NCBI GenBank assembly: GCA_030149405.1 | Contig: JASBRM010000302.1 | Location: 1 to 5,348, forward strand | DNA length: 5,348 nt | From: Neptuniibacter sp. | GTDB lineage: Bacteria > Pseudomonadota > Gammaproteobacteria > Pseudomonadales > Balneatricaceae | Reading direction: 5' to 3' | Shown here: positions 1 to 4,675 of the stretch, piece by piece | Layout of the letters: the number at the start of each line of letters is the position of its first letter | Position numbering within the stretch: position 1 is the first letter of the stretch | Program-made: the position numbers and the translations under genes | Notes under the pieces: generated by a model | What the model was told of the DNA's origin: nothing | The model's database searches: none | Seen by the model: only the letters and a program-made list of their open reading frames with translations

Positions 1-2
1 AT

Positions 3-29
3 AAAAAAGCCCTCATCACTGAGGGCTTT
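3..29 (-). terminator. Rho-independent terminator of the cytochrome operon
   Basis: A perfect 10-bp stem (arms 6-15 and 20-29, AAAGCCCTCA with TGAGGGCTTT) closes a 4-base loop. Read on the minus strand, the stem is followed by a run of T (positions 8 to 3). It lies directly after the diheme cytochrome stop codon at 33-35, so it probably ends the long minus-strand unit that begins near 2802. Confidence 0.93.
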
Positions 30-32
30 GGA

Positions 33-917
33 TTATTGGTTCATTAGATAATGGACTATTGCTTCCAGGTCTTCTTTTTGCATAAAGGAAGTACCATCTC
101 TAACAACTTCCCCCATACTTCCTCCGAAGGCGTCACCATCATGCTTCAGGCCTGATTTTAACGCGTAAGCTAAATCTAATTCGGTCCAACCCTTGTCTAA
201 GAGTGCTTGCGTAGTAATAGCAGGGACTTTTCCTTCTCCTTCGAGCATAGACTTTGAACCCGTGAAAGGATCATCCTGATCTAATGCTCCGAATAGATTT
301 CGTTCGCTATGACAAGCTGCACAATGGGTTGCAGCCTCAACCAAATAAGCTCCTCTGTTATATTTCTCACTTTTATTTGTATCAGGTTGGAACCTTTCCT
401 CAGAGAAGAACAATGCTTGCCAAACTGGCAGGGCTGCTCTCTGGTTGAAAGGGAATCCTAGCTGATGCTCTTCGGCTGACTGTCCTACCACAGGGACTAT
501 CTGAAATGCTGCCCAAAGATCAGCAATATCCTGATCACTCAGTTTCGTGTAAAAGGTATAGGGAAATGCAGGATAATAGCTATCGCCTTTTGGGCTTTGG
601 CCATAACGCAAAGCCAAAGCAAAATCATCAACATCCCATCCACCGATACCATGTACCGTATCGGTTGTCAGATTAGGTGCATAAAATGTCCCGAAAGGCG
701 TTTTCAATGGAGCTCCTCCGGCCAGAGGAGCTCCACCGTTAACCACATCCGTATGACAAGCGATGCACCCAGAAGCTCTTGCTAAGTATGCTCCTCGGTT
801 AACATCACCTTTCAACTCTTTAAGCGAACTTGCAACAGTGGCTTCACTGTTCAGGCTGTTCCAACCCATAGCTAAAACAACACTAAGTCCTGAAAGAATA
901 ATAAGTGCTCGTTTCAT
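33..917 (-). CDS. Exported diheme cytochrome c
   Basis: A 294-residue periplasmic electron carrier. An N-terminal hydrophobic signal segment (about residues 4-20) is followed by two cytochrome c domains. Heme 1 attaches at C51-I-A-C54-H55 and heme 2 at C199-A-A-C202-H203. The sequence around domain 1 (RGAYLARASGCIACH, then TPFGTFYAPNLT and GIGGW) resembles the cytochrome c subunits of membrane-bound alcohol and gluconate dehydrogenases, which pass electrons from a dehydrogenase to quinone or an oxidase. Those subunits usually have three hemes; this one has two and no dehydrogenase partner is nearby. M268 in GGSMGEV is the likely distal ligand of heme 2. In domain 1 the usual YYPAMPY motif reads YYPAFPY, with F118 where Met is expected. 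The ATG shares one base with the stop of the upstream cytochrome c' gene (TAATG), so translation is probably coupled. The physiological partner is unknown. Confidence 0.9.
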   Translation of the reverse strand: MKRALIILSGLSVVLAMGWNSLNSEATVASSLKELKGDVNRGAYLARASGCIACHTDVVNGGAPLAGGAPLKTPFGTFYAPNLTTDTVHGIGGWDVDDFALALRYGQSPKGDSYYPAFPYTFYTKLSDQDIADLWAAFQIVPVVGQSAEEHQLGFPFNQRAALPVWQALFFSEERFQPDTNKSEKYNRGAYLVEAATHCAACHSERNLFGALDQDDPFTGSKSMLEGEGKVPAITTQALLDKGWTELDLAYALKSGLKHDGDAFGGSMGEVVRDGTSFMQKEDLEAIVHYLMNQ

Positions 918-1516
918 TACTCTTTCTCTTTTCTAAATCGAGTGTGACACGATGAACAGTTATCAGTCACCATCTTAAAAACCATTTCAACCGGCATTTT
1001 TCCGTATTCTTCTGCGGTATGGACCATGTGCCCACCCATCATGGATGAATTACCCATCATATGGTCACTACCCATCATATTGCCGCCACCCATCATCATT
1101 TCTGAGTTGCCCATCATCCCTTTCTGTTCAGTCGGGGTGTCTTTATTCTCTGCTGCGTTCGCTAAACCTTCACTTAAAGTCTCTAAATGATCCGCCAACT
1201 TAGAAAAGCGATCCCATTCATCCCAAATAACCGCTTTTGCTTCTGTAGGATGCTGCAAACTGCCCTCTGGAAACAATTTTGTTAAAGCATTACCTGAATG
1301 GCCTTTAATCACCTCGGCTGCAGTTCTGACCTTATTTGCATCATAAGGTGCTTTGCCTTTGAACATGTCAGATACTTCTTTCATAGAGTCTTTCATATCC
1401 CCCATTGCATCCATTCTCTCTTTTACTATCCCTGTAGCACCACCGTGAGCCATAACAACTGCAGTAGAAACTGTAAGGCTAACCGCAATTAAATACTTCG
1501 CTGATTTCTTAATCAT
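917..1516 (-). CDS. Cytochrome c'-like protein with Met-rich insertion
   Basis: A 199-residue exported c-type cytochrome. The signal peptide is about residues 1-23 (cleavage near VMA-HGG). The following alpha-helical region (about 28-125) resembles cytochrome c' (PF01322): IVKERMDAMGDMKDSM, a central WDEWDRF stretch, then a helix ending LANAAEN. The heme site is C-terminal as in that family, C187-S-S-C190-H191, followed by TRFR. Cytochrome c' proteins are four-helix periplasmic hemoproteins that bind NO or CO or carry electrons. At about 199 residues it is longer than a typical cytochrome c' (about 130 mature residues), and the excess is a Met/Gly/His-rich stretch at residues 134-164 with 12 Met and His at 152, 163 and 166, placed between helix 3 and the heme helix. 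Such Met clusters commonly bind Cu(I). The gene sits third after the PII-like gene in a unit with a CueR-type promoter and overlaps the diheme cytochrome gene by one base. The copper role is inferred. Confidence 0.88.
   Translation of the reverse strand: MIKKSAKYLIAVSLTVSTAVVMAHGGATGIVKERMDAMGDMKDSMKEVSDMFKGKAPYDANKVRTAAEVIKGHSGNALTKLFPEGSLQHPTEAKAVIWDEWDRFSKLADHLETLSEGLANAAENKDTPTEQKGMMGNSEMMMGGGNMMGSDHMMGNSSMMGGHMVHTAEEYGKMPVEMVFKMVTDNCSSCHTRFRKEKE
1034..1117 (-). repeat. MMG hexapeptide-like repeat inside the cytochrome c' gene
   Basis: Five copies of CCCATCAT on the plus strand encode five Met-Met-Gly units beginning at residues 134, 141, 147, 153 and 159, spaced 7, 6, 6 and 6 residues apart. 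The spacer residues are polar (N, S, E, D, H). The regular spacing suggests expansion of a short unit and a repeated thioether metal site. Confidence 0.8.
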
Positions 1517-1570
1517 TATTTTGGTCTCTAATAAATTAACAAGTCACTGCCACTTAAAACTAAGCGCATG

Positions 1571-1864
1571 TTATGACTTAGGAGGTGGAGGATCTTCAAT
1601 AATTATGAATGAATAAGCACCAATGCTTTTCAGTTCGCAAGCCACTTGGGTGAAGTGAATTCGGGTGATAGGAAAATTTTCTAGGATGGCTATAAAATGC
1701 CCTGAATGGCATTCAAATACATGCCCATCCGCATGATCATGGACATGCTGTTCCTCACTACTATGAAGCTTTGTTGATAAGTCACTTTTTTCAACCAGTT
1801 TAGCCTGAACAGGCTGCACCACTAAGACTACTATCAACAGCAGGTACTTAAAGAATAGCGTCAT
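1571..1864 (-). CDS. Small exported His-rich protein, putative metal binding
   Basis: A 97-residue protein. Residues 1-21 form a signal peptide (hydrophobic LLLIVVLVV, cleavage near VQA-KL). The mature part has a His-rich segment, H34, H40, H42, H44 and H48, then E51-C52-H53-x-x-H56, a second Cys at 76, and a proline-rich C-terminus (DPPPPKS). Small exported proteins of this shape, His-rich with a Pro-rich tail, are often encoded beside czc or cus metal-efflux genes, where they are mostly annotated as hypothetical. I do not recognise a named family. The His/Cys cluster suggests it binds a soft or borderline metal such as copper or zinc in the periplasm. It sits 30 bases downstream of the PII-like gene and 54 bases upstream of the cytochrome c' gene, so it is probably co-transcribed. 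No strong Shine-Dalgarno precedes its ATG, which leaves the start less certain. Confidence 0.72.
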   Translation of the reverse strand: MTLFFKYLLLIVVLVVQPVQAKLVEKSDLSTKLHSSEEQHVHDHADGHVFECHSGHFIAILENFPITRIHFTQVACELKSIGAYSFIIIEDPPPPKS

Positions 1865-1894
1865 TGTGATTATGAATATTGTCTCATCCCGAAC

Positions 1895-2242
1895 TTAATC
1901 TCTGTCAGCTCTATAAACAAATTCGCTGACTACAGCTTTTTCTTTAGTATGAATCCAATAGAGATCATCGACAGGAAGAATAGCAACCAATCCTTCACTG
2001 TCCGCATTTACCGATACAGTCTCCACTATCAGTTCTGCTACAGCGTGCGCATATTCCGCCGAGGTATAAATATCTACTTGCAGATGGTCTACCAAATTCT
2101 CTTGACCATACTCTTGATTATATACGCCATGCCCACGAACATCATGAATAGTGTATCCGCAGATCCCTGCTTTCCTGAAAGCAGCTTCTAGCTTGCTTTT
2201 CTCCATTTCATTAAAGATAGCGCTGACTTTCTTCAAACTCAT
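1895..2242 (-). CDS. Divergent PII-like signalling protein
   Basis: A cytoplasmic protein of 115 residues from the start chosen here. The fold pattern matches the PII (GlnB) family: beta1 KKVSAIF, helix 1 EKSKLEAAFRKAG, beta2 GYTIHDVRGHG, a T-loop region around residues 37-52, then LQVDIYT, helix 2 AEYAHAVAELIVE, and VAILPVDDLYWIHTKEKA, which matches the VLPVEDVIRIRTGERG end of PII. Canonical PII proteins bind ATP/ADP and 2-oxoglutarate and control nitrogen proteins. Here the T-loop is short, the uridylylation-type Tyr context is absent, and the B-loop TGxxGDG is replaced by SVNADSEG, so canonical nucleotide sensing is doubtful. PII-like genes (the PII-NG group, for example) are known beside heavy-metal efflux genes, which fits the copper-type promoter here. 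The frame is open upstream to an ATG at 2287, but that ATG lies in a hairpin without a Shine-Dalgarno, whereas 2242 has GGAGG seven bases upstream. The partner protein is unknown. Confidence 0.82.
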   Translation of the reverse strand: MSLKKVSAIFNEMEKSKLEAAFRKAGICGYTIHDVRGHGVYNQEYGQENLVDHLQVDIYTSAEYAHAVAELIVETVSVNADSEGLVAILPVDDLYWIHTKEKAVVSEFVYRADRD

Positions 2243-2249
2243 TGCACAA

Positions 2250-2254
2250 CCTCC
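2250..2254 (-). promoter_or_regulatory. Ribosome binding site fixing the PII-like start
   Basis: GGAGG on the minus strand lies seven bases before the ATG at 2242. It supports this start over the upstream in-frame ATG at 2287, which would add 15 residues that do not match the beginning of PII proteins. Confidence 0.85.
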
Positions 2255-2263
2255 GTAGAAATA

Positions 2264-2290
2264 GAAATGAGGGATAACCTCCCTCATTTC
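2264..2290 (-). terminator. Intergenic hairpin, possible weak terminator or processing site
   Basis: An 11-bp perfect inverted repeat (arms 2264-2274 and 2280-2290, GAAATGAGGGA with TCCCTCATTTC) has a 5-base loop. It starts 18 bases after the Met-rich gene stop. On the minus strand it is followed by TATTTCTAC, a broken T tract, so termination is likely partial. It could instead stabilise the upstream transcript or set the ratio between the Met-rich gene and the genes after it. Confidence 0.55.
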
Positions 2291-2307
2291 TTATCTGGCA
2301 TCAAATG

Positions 2308-2721
2308 TTATCGATGCATTGGCATATCTTGCTGAGATTGATGTTCCATCATTTGTCGCATCATTCTCTGCATCATTTTCATTCTCTGTTCCATCATTCC
2401 CATACGTGAATCCATATGCGGGCAAGGCTCACCGTCCGCCTTTTTGTCTCCCATCATCCCTCCGCCATGCATCATATCCATACCCATTCGCATCTGCTTC
2501 ATATGCTCATGCATCATTTCCCGACGCTTTTCAGGCTGCTTGTTACTCTGGATCTCATTCATCAAACTTTCAGTTTTTCCCATATGCTAATGCATATCCA
2601 TGATCTGAGATCGTTCGTTATTCGAACCGTCCTGCATCCCCATCTCCTGCTGATGGGCATTTACAGATAGACCTGCGCCCATCAAAGCAACACTGAGTAT
2701 TCCTATCATTAAACGTTTCAT
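2308..2721 (-). pseudogene. Exported Met/His-rich protein interrupted by an in-frame TAG
   Basis: A reading frame of 137 codons starts at the ATG at 2721, preceded by a good Shine-Dalgarno (AAGGAG, about 7 bases away), and ends at the TAA at 2308-2310. Codon 45 is TAG (2587-2589). The first 44 residues are a signal peptide (MKRLMIGILSVALMGAGLS, cleavage near VNA-HQQ) plus a short Met-containing segment. The 91 residues from the ATG at 2583, in the same frame, hold 25 Met, 6 His and one Cys, with runs such as MKQMRMGMDMMHGGGMM and MMQRMMRQMM. Such exported Met/His-rich proteins are typical periplasmic copper or silver chelators. This is the first gene after the CueR-type promoter. As written, translation yields a short secreted peptide. 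The downstream part could be made only by read-through or by reinitiation at 2583, which has no Shine-Dalgarno and would lack the signal peptide. CAG to TAG is the simplest explanation (MDMHQHMG). A recent nonsense mutation, a sequencing error and amber suppression are all possible. Confidence 0.75.
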
Positions 2722-2758
2722 CACACGCTCCTTGATTGCAATTTCTAAAGCTAGCTTC

Positions 2759-2789
2759 CACAATTCTGAACAACTTTTTCAGAATTGTG
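2759..2789. repeat. 12-bp inverted repeat in the operon leader
   Basis: Perfect arms at 2759-2770 (CACAATTCTGAA) and 2778-2789 (TTCAGAATTGTG) enclose a 7-base loop. It falls just after the predicted transcription start and about 38 bases before the first ATG. No T tract follows on either strand, so it is not an ordinary terminator. It may be a stabilising 5' UTR hairpin or a second operator. Confidence 0.7.
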
Positions 2790-2808
2790 CCCGTAACCTT
2801 TGTCTTAA

Positions 2809-2839
2809 AATCTAGACCTTCCAGTTACTGGAAGGTCAA
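2809..2839 (-). promoter_or_regulatory. CueR-type (MerR family) promoter and operator
   Basis: The palindrome at 2815-2837 has 11-bp arms around one central base and contains ACCTTCC-N7-GGAAGGT, the layout of the CueR box in the E. coli copA promoter. On the minus strand it lies between TTGACC (2839-2834) and TAGATT (2814-2809, four of six consensus bases), with a spacer of exactly 19 bp. The long spacer is the hallmark of promoters untwisted by MerR-family activators. The implied start of transcription is near 2802, so it drives the Met-rich gene and those after it. The inducer is most likely Cu(I), or Ag(I)/Au; no cueR gene lies in the window. Confidence 0.87.
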
Positions 2840-2886
2840 TAGGAATAATTGCAGAGAATGGTTTTACAGTAATTTTTTGAGATGAA

Positions 2887-2955
2887 TCAGGTTTTCTTTG
2901 GAGATATACGGCAGAAGCCTTGAGAAGGCACATCTAATGCACTGTGGAATTTACG
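2887..2955 (-). pseudogene. 3' remnant of a CMD-family gene
   Basis: The encoded tail RKFHSALDVPSQGFCRIS matches the C-terminus of the intact CMD-family protein at 4676-5230 (SKFNSALDVSSQGFCRVP). At the DNA level 43 of 48 bases agree by eye (2908-2955 against 4697-4744), and most differences are at third codon positions, as expected if the copy diverged under selection before it decayed. The frame stays open to an ATG at 3069, but nothing upstream of about 2957 resembles the CMD protein and there is no convincing ribosome-binding site. I therefore call a gene fragment rather than a 60-residue gene. Confidence 0.72.
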
Positions 2956-3181
2956 CGGTATGCAATAGGGCGCGTACTCATAATCATCAACTATGAATAG
3001 CCCGTACCTCACTGAGAGATTTTTTATGTAGCTACTATAAGGCCTCAAGTTATGAGCCTTTCCCAGCAAGCTTAGACTAGAAAGTAAGAACGCTAACCAA
3101 TTCCGTATTCACAACAATTAATCACAGGCATCCCTGCCCATGCTAGTCGAACAGAATGATTAAATGTCCTTACCTTTAGGT
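2956..3181. other. Intergenic region with no supported gene
   Basis: Between the CMD remnant and the LuxR-type gene I see no convincing coding region, RNA gene or strong terminator. A short imperfect hairpin (ACCTAAAGGT region, about 3170-3181) follows the LuxR-type stop codon but lacks a T tract. Confidence 0.5.
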
Positions 3182-3685
3182 CTACTCATCTAAATACAAG
3201 CTATCGATTATTGATACTAATAACTCTGCTCGATTTTGAACATTTGCCTTTCTATACACAGCGCTTAGTTGTGCTTTCACTGTACCCTCAGAAGTACCAC
3301 GTAATTTTGCAATTTCAGAAGGCCCAAACCCCTTGAAGAGGAACATCGCAACATCAAACTCTGCAGGCGTTAGTTTCCAGTTAGAAAACTGATGCGCGAC
3401 TATTTCATACAGAGATTGCTGTGAACGGGTCAACTGAGCTTCTAAGTGAGCTTTTCTTTGAAGAATACTTCTTAGCACACCTATTTCTAAAACAATGGCG
3501 ATGATTAGCGATGCAGCCGCTATAGATTCAGCTATAAGGTGAAGTTTCTCACTATTCGTAAGTTCATAACTTATAAAATCAATGACTACATCGAAGATAA
3601 AAAATATTGCACAAGCAGACTGTAAGATAATTATTGAAAGGATAAATAATGGCTGAGGCACTCTGCCTGTGCTGAATGATGTCAT
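3182..3685 (-). CDS. Membrane-anchored LuxR-type transcriptional regulator
   Basis: A 167-residue protein with two predicted transmembrane segments (about 11-33 and 48-71) joined by a short external loop, a probably helical linker (72-100), and a C-terminal LuxR/GerE-type helix-turn-helix (about 103-160). The latter contains LTPAEFDVAMFLFKGFGPSEIA and the recognition-helix motif GTSEGTVKAQLSAVYRKANV. The whole layout, including TPAE..VA, SEGTVKAQ..A.YRKA and R.ELL, matches a widespread family of small proteobacterial regulators with two membrane helices and no separate receiver domain. It would bind DNA from the inner membrane; the signal is not evident. Its ATG overlaps the cytochrome b561 stop by four bases (ATGA), so the two are translated together. 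This suggests it senses something linked to the cytochrome or the quinone pool, which is inference. Its targets may include the palindromic leader of this operon. Confidence 0.86.
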   Translation of the reverse strand: MTSFSTGRVPQPLFILSIIILQSACAIFFIFDVVIDFISYELTNSEKLHLIAESIAAASLIIAIVLEIGVLRSILQRKAHLEAQLTRSQQSLYEIVAHQFSNWKLTPAEFDVAMFLFKGFGPSEIAKLRGTSEGTVKAQLSAVYRKANVQNRAELLVSIIDSLYLDE

Positions 3686-4212
3686 GCTTTGTGCTCTGGT
3701 ATCTCTTTCACTCCAGTTATCATCGCACGAGATAAATTAACTGAAGTCAATTTAGATTCAAAAATAACTGCTAAAACATGTAGAACAATAGAAACCTCTG
3801 CCCAAACGACAACAGCTTCATGTATCTCCTCTATCCATTCAGCTCCCCACAGCCAATCAGTTGTCATCATAAAGCCAGAAAGCCCTATAAGACTAATAGC
3901 CAGCAGCAGGTTGTAAATCATAAGCGCACCAAGGGGAGTATGCCCTACGTGAATATGATCTCGCTGTAACGCAATATCTTGCATTTGCTCAAGACAAGCC
4001 TGCGGGCTTATAGGAAAGCTACTAAAGCGAGAGTATGTAGAACCAATGAAGCCCCACAAGAGGCGGAAGGTCAATAATCCTATAACAAAATACCCAATAT
4101 ATTGATGTAAATCGCTGTCATCATCGATGAACCAGTCGTTAGCAAAAAAAGCTATGACTAAACTCCAGTGAAACAAACGCACACCTAGATCCCAGACGTA
4201 GATACTTTTCAT
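3682..4212 (-). CDS. Cytochrome b561-family membrane protein
   Basis: A 176-residue integral membrane protein of the bacterial cytochrome b561/hydrogenase b-type cytochrome family (PF01292, COG3658-like). It begins with the characteristic VWDLGVRLFHWSLV. Four hydrophobic segments lie at about 12-25, 38-57, 92-114 and 131-150. Candidate heme b ligands are H15, H36, H131 and H145, and a further H86-x-H88-x-x-H91 cluster lies in the central loop. Such proteins move electrons between the quinone pool and periplasmic donors or acceptors, often cytochromes c. The start is supported by GGAGG seven bases upstream. It lies 19 bases after the PepSY gene and overlaps the LuxR-type gene by ATGA. The pairing with an exported PepSY protein is common for this family. 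The specific electron partner cannot be read from sequence, although exported cytochromes c are encoded about 1.2 kb downstream. Confidence 0.9.
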   Translation of the reverse strand: MKSIYVWDLGVRLFHWSLVIAFFANDWFIDDDSDLHQYIGYFVIGLLTFRLLWGFIGSTYSRFSSFPISPQACLEQMQDIALQRDHIHVGHTPLGALMIYNLLLAISLIGLSGFMMTTDWLWGAEWIEEIHEAVVVWAEVSIVLHVLAVIFESKLTSVNLSRAMITGVKEIPEHKA

Positions 4213-4231
4213 TATTAACCTCCGCTGGACA

Positions 4232-4498
4232 CTAGTCTTCTTTGACTTTGGCGATTTTCAATTTTTTATCTAAGTATATCTCGTACCTGGCACCATTCTT
4301 AATCGCGTAGGCCTCATAGTAACCGTCTTCGGCTTCAATTTTTCGAACCTCATAGCCTTCTTGAGTTAACTGCTCTGTTATTTCAGTTTTAGTCTCAGAG
4401 TTCAATCTAAGATCATCTTCACTGGCAAAAGCAGCGGCCCCATACAAACTAATAGCTACCGCTGGTATTAACATAAATGACTTCTTCAAATTTTGCAT
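4232..4498 (-). CDS. Exported PepSY-domain protein
   Basis: An 88-residue protein. A signal peptide spans residues 1-25 (KKSF then a hydrophobic core, cleavage near AFA-SED). The rest is one PepSY-like domain (PF13670 type): ITEQLTQEGYEVRKIEAEDG, then YYEAYAIKNGARYEIYLDKKL, with the usual pattern of a helix and beta strands ending in a YLD turn. PepSY proteins are small periplasmic modules often found with cytochrome b561 or sensor proteins; their molecular role is mostly unproven, with inhibitory or ligand-binding roles proposed. It is the first gene of a three-gene unit with the cytochrome b561 and LuxR-type genes. Its ribosome-binding site AAAGGAG lies eight bases before the ATG but inside a perfect 12-bp inverted repeat, so its translation may be gated. 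Confidence 0.86.
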   Translation of the reverse strand: MQNLKKSFMLIPAVAISLYGAAAFASEDDLRLNSETKTEITEQLTQEGYEVRKIEAEDGYYEAYAIKNGARYEIYLDKKLKIAKVKED

Positions 4499-4503
4499 TG
4501 CTT

Positions 4504-4543
4504 GTTCTCCTTTAAGTACGTTGCTCAGCTATTAAAGGAGAAC
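4504..4543 (-). promoter_or_regulatory. Hairpin sequestering the PepSY ribosome binding site
   Basis: Arms at 4504-4515 and 4532-4543 are perfect 12-bp complements (GTTCTCCTTTAA and TTAAAGGAGAAC) around a 16-base loop. In the minus-strand RNA the 5' arm carries the anti-Shine-Dalgarno and the 3' arm carries AAAGGAGAAC, ending five bases before the ATG. The folded form would hide the whole ribosome-binding site. It could act as a thermometer, a protein-bound switch or a constitutive brake; a DNA operator of the same symmetry is the alternative. Confidence 0.72.
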
Positions 4544-4605
4544 TAATCGAAACTATCGATAAGCCACAGTCGTATTTTGGTGGACATAAGCTTCTGATTA
4601 CAGGA

Positions 4606-4621
4606 ATAAACTTCAGTTTAT
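4606..4621. promoter_or_regulatory. Palindrome upstream of the PepSY operon, candidate operator
   Basis: ATAAACT-TC-AGTTTAT has perfect 7-bp arms with a 2-base spacer. A related half-site, AAACTGAA, recurs at 4637-4644, and TTGACA is read on the minus strand at 4638-4633. No good -10 follows at 16-18 bp, so the promoter itself is not established. The palindrome is a candidate site for a dimeric regulator, perhaps the LuxR-type protein of this operon. Confidence 0.4.
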
Positions 4622-4675
4622 GCGGAGTTCTTTGTCAAACTGAAAGGTATTTCCTAAAATTCTTCCTCTGAAGGC

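Noticed and set aside
597..785. Plus-strand open frame of 62 codons
   Set aside because: It lies wholly within the diheme cytochrome gene on the other strand, with no family resemblance or Shine-Dalgarno.
1034..1117. Repeated CCCATCAT units as a possible CRISPR or regulatory repeat
   Set aside because: The repeats are in phase with the reading frame and encode Met-Met-Gly. Units are far too short and close together for a CRISPR array.
1298..1492. Plus-strand open frame of 64 codons
   Set aside because: Antisense to the cytochrome c' gene, with a composition typical of a shadow frame.
1949..2191. Plus-strand open frame of 80 codons
   Set aside because: Antisense to the PII-like gene; no recognisable features.
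2243..2287. N-terminal extension of the PII-like protein to the ATG at 2287
   Set aside because: The extension does not resemble a PII start, the ATG lies within a hairpin and lacks a ribosome-binding site, while 2242 has a strong one.
2319..2670. Two overlapping plus-strand open frames (2319-2603 and 2416-2670)
   Set aside because: They are antisense to the Met-rich gene. Their Ser/Tyr/Phe/His-rich composition is just the complement of repeated Met codons, and neither has a ribosome-binding site.
2956..3069. N-terminal part of a 60-codon frame reading into the CMD remnant
   Set aside because: No similarity to the CMD protein and no convincing ribosome-binding site; probably chance openness upstream of the remnant.
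3689..3916. Plus-strand open frame of 75 codons
   Set aside because: Antisense to the cytochrome b561 gene; Ser/Thr/Ile-rich shadow.
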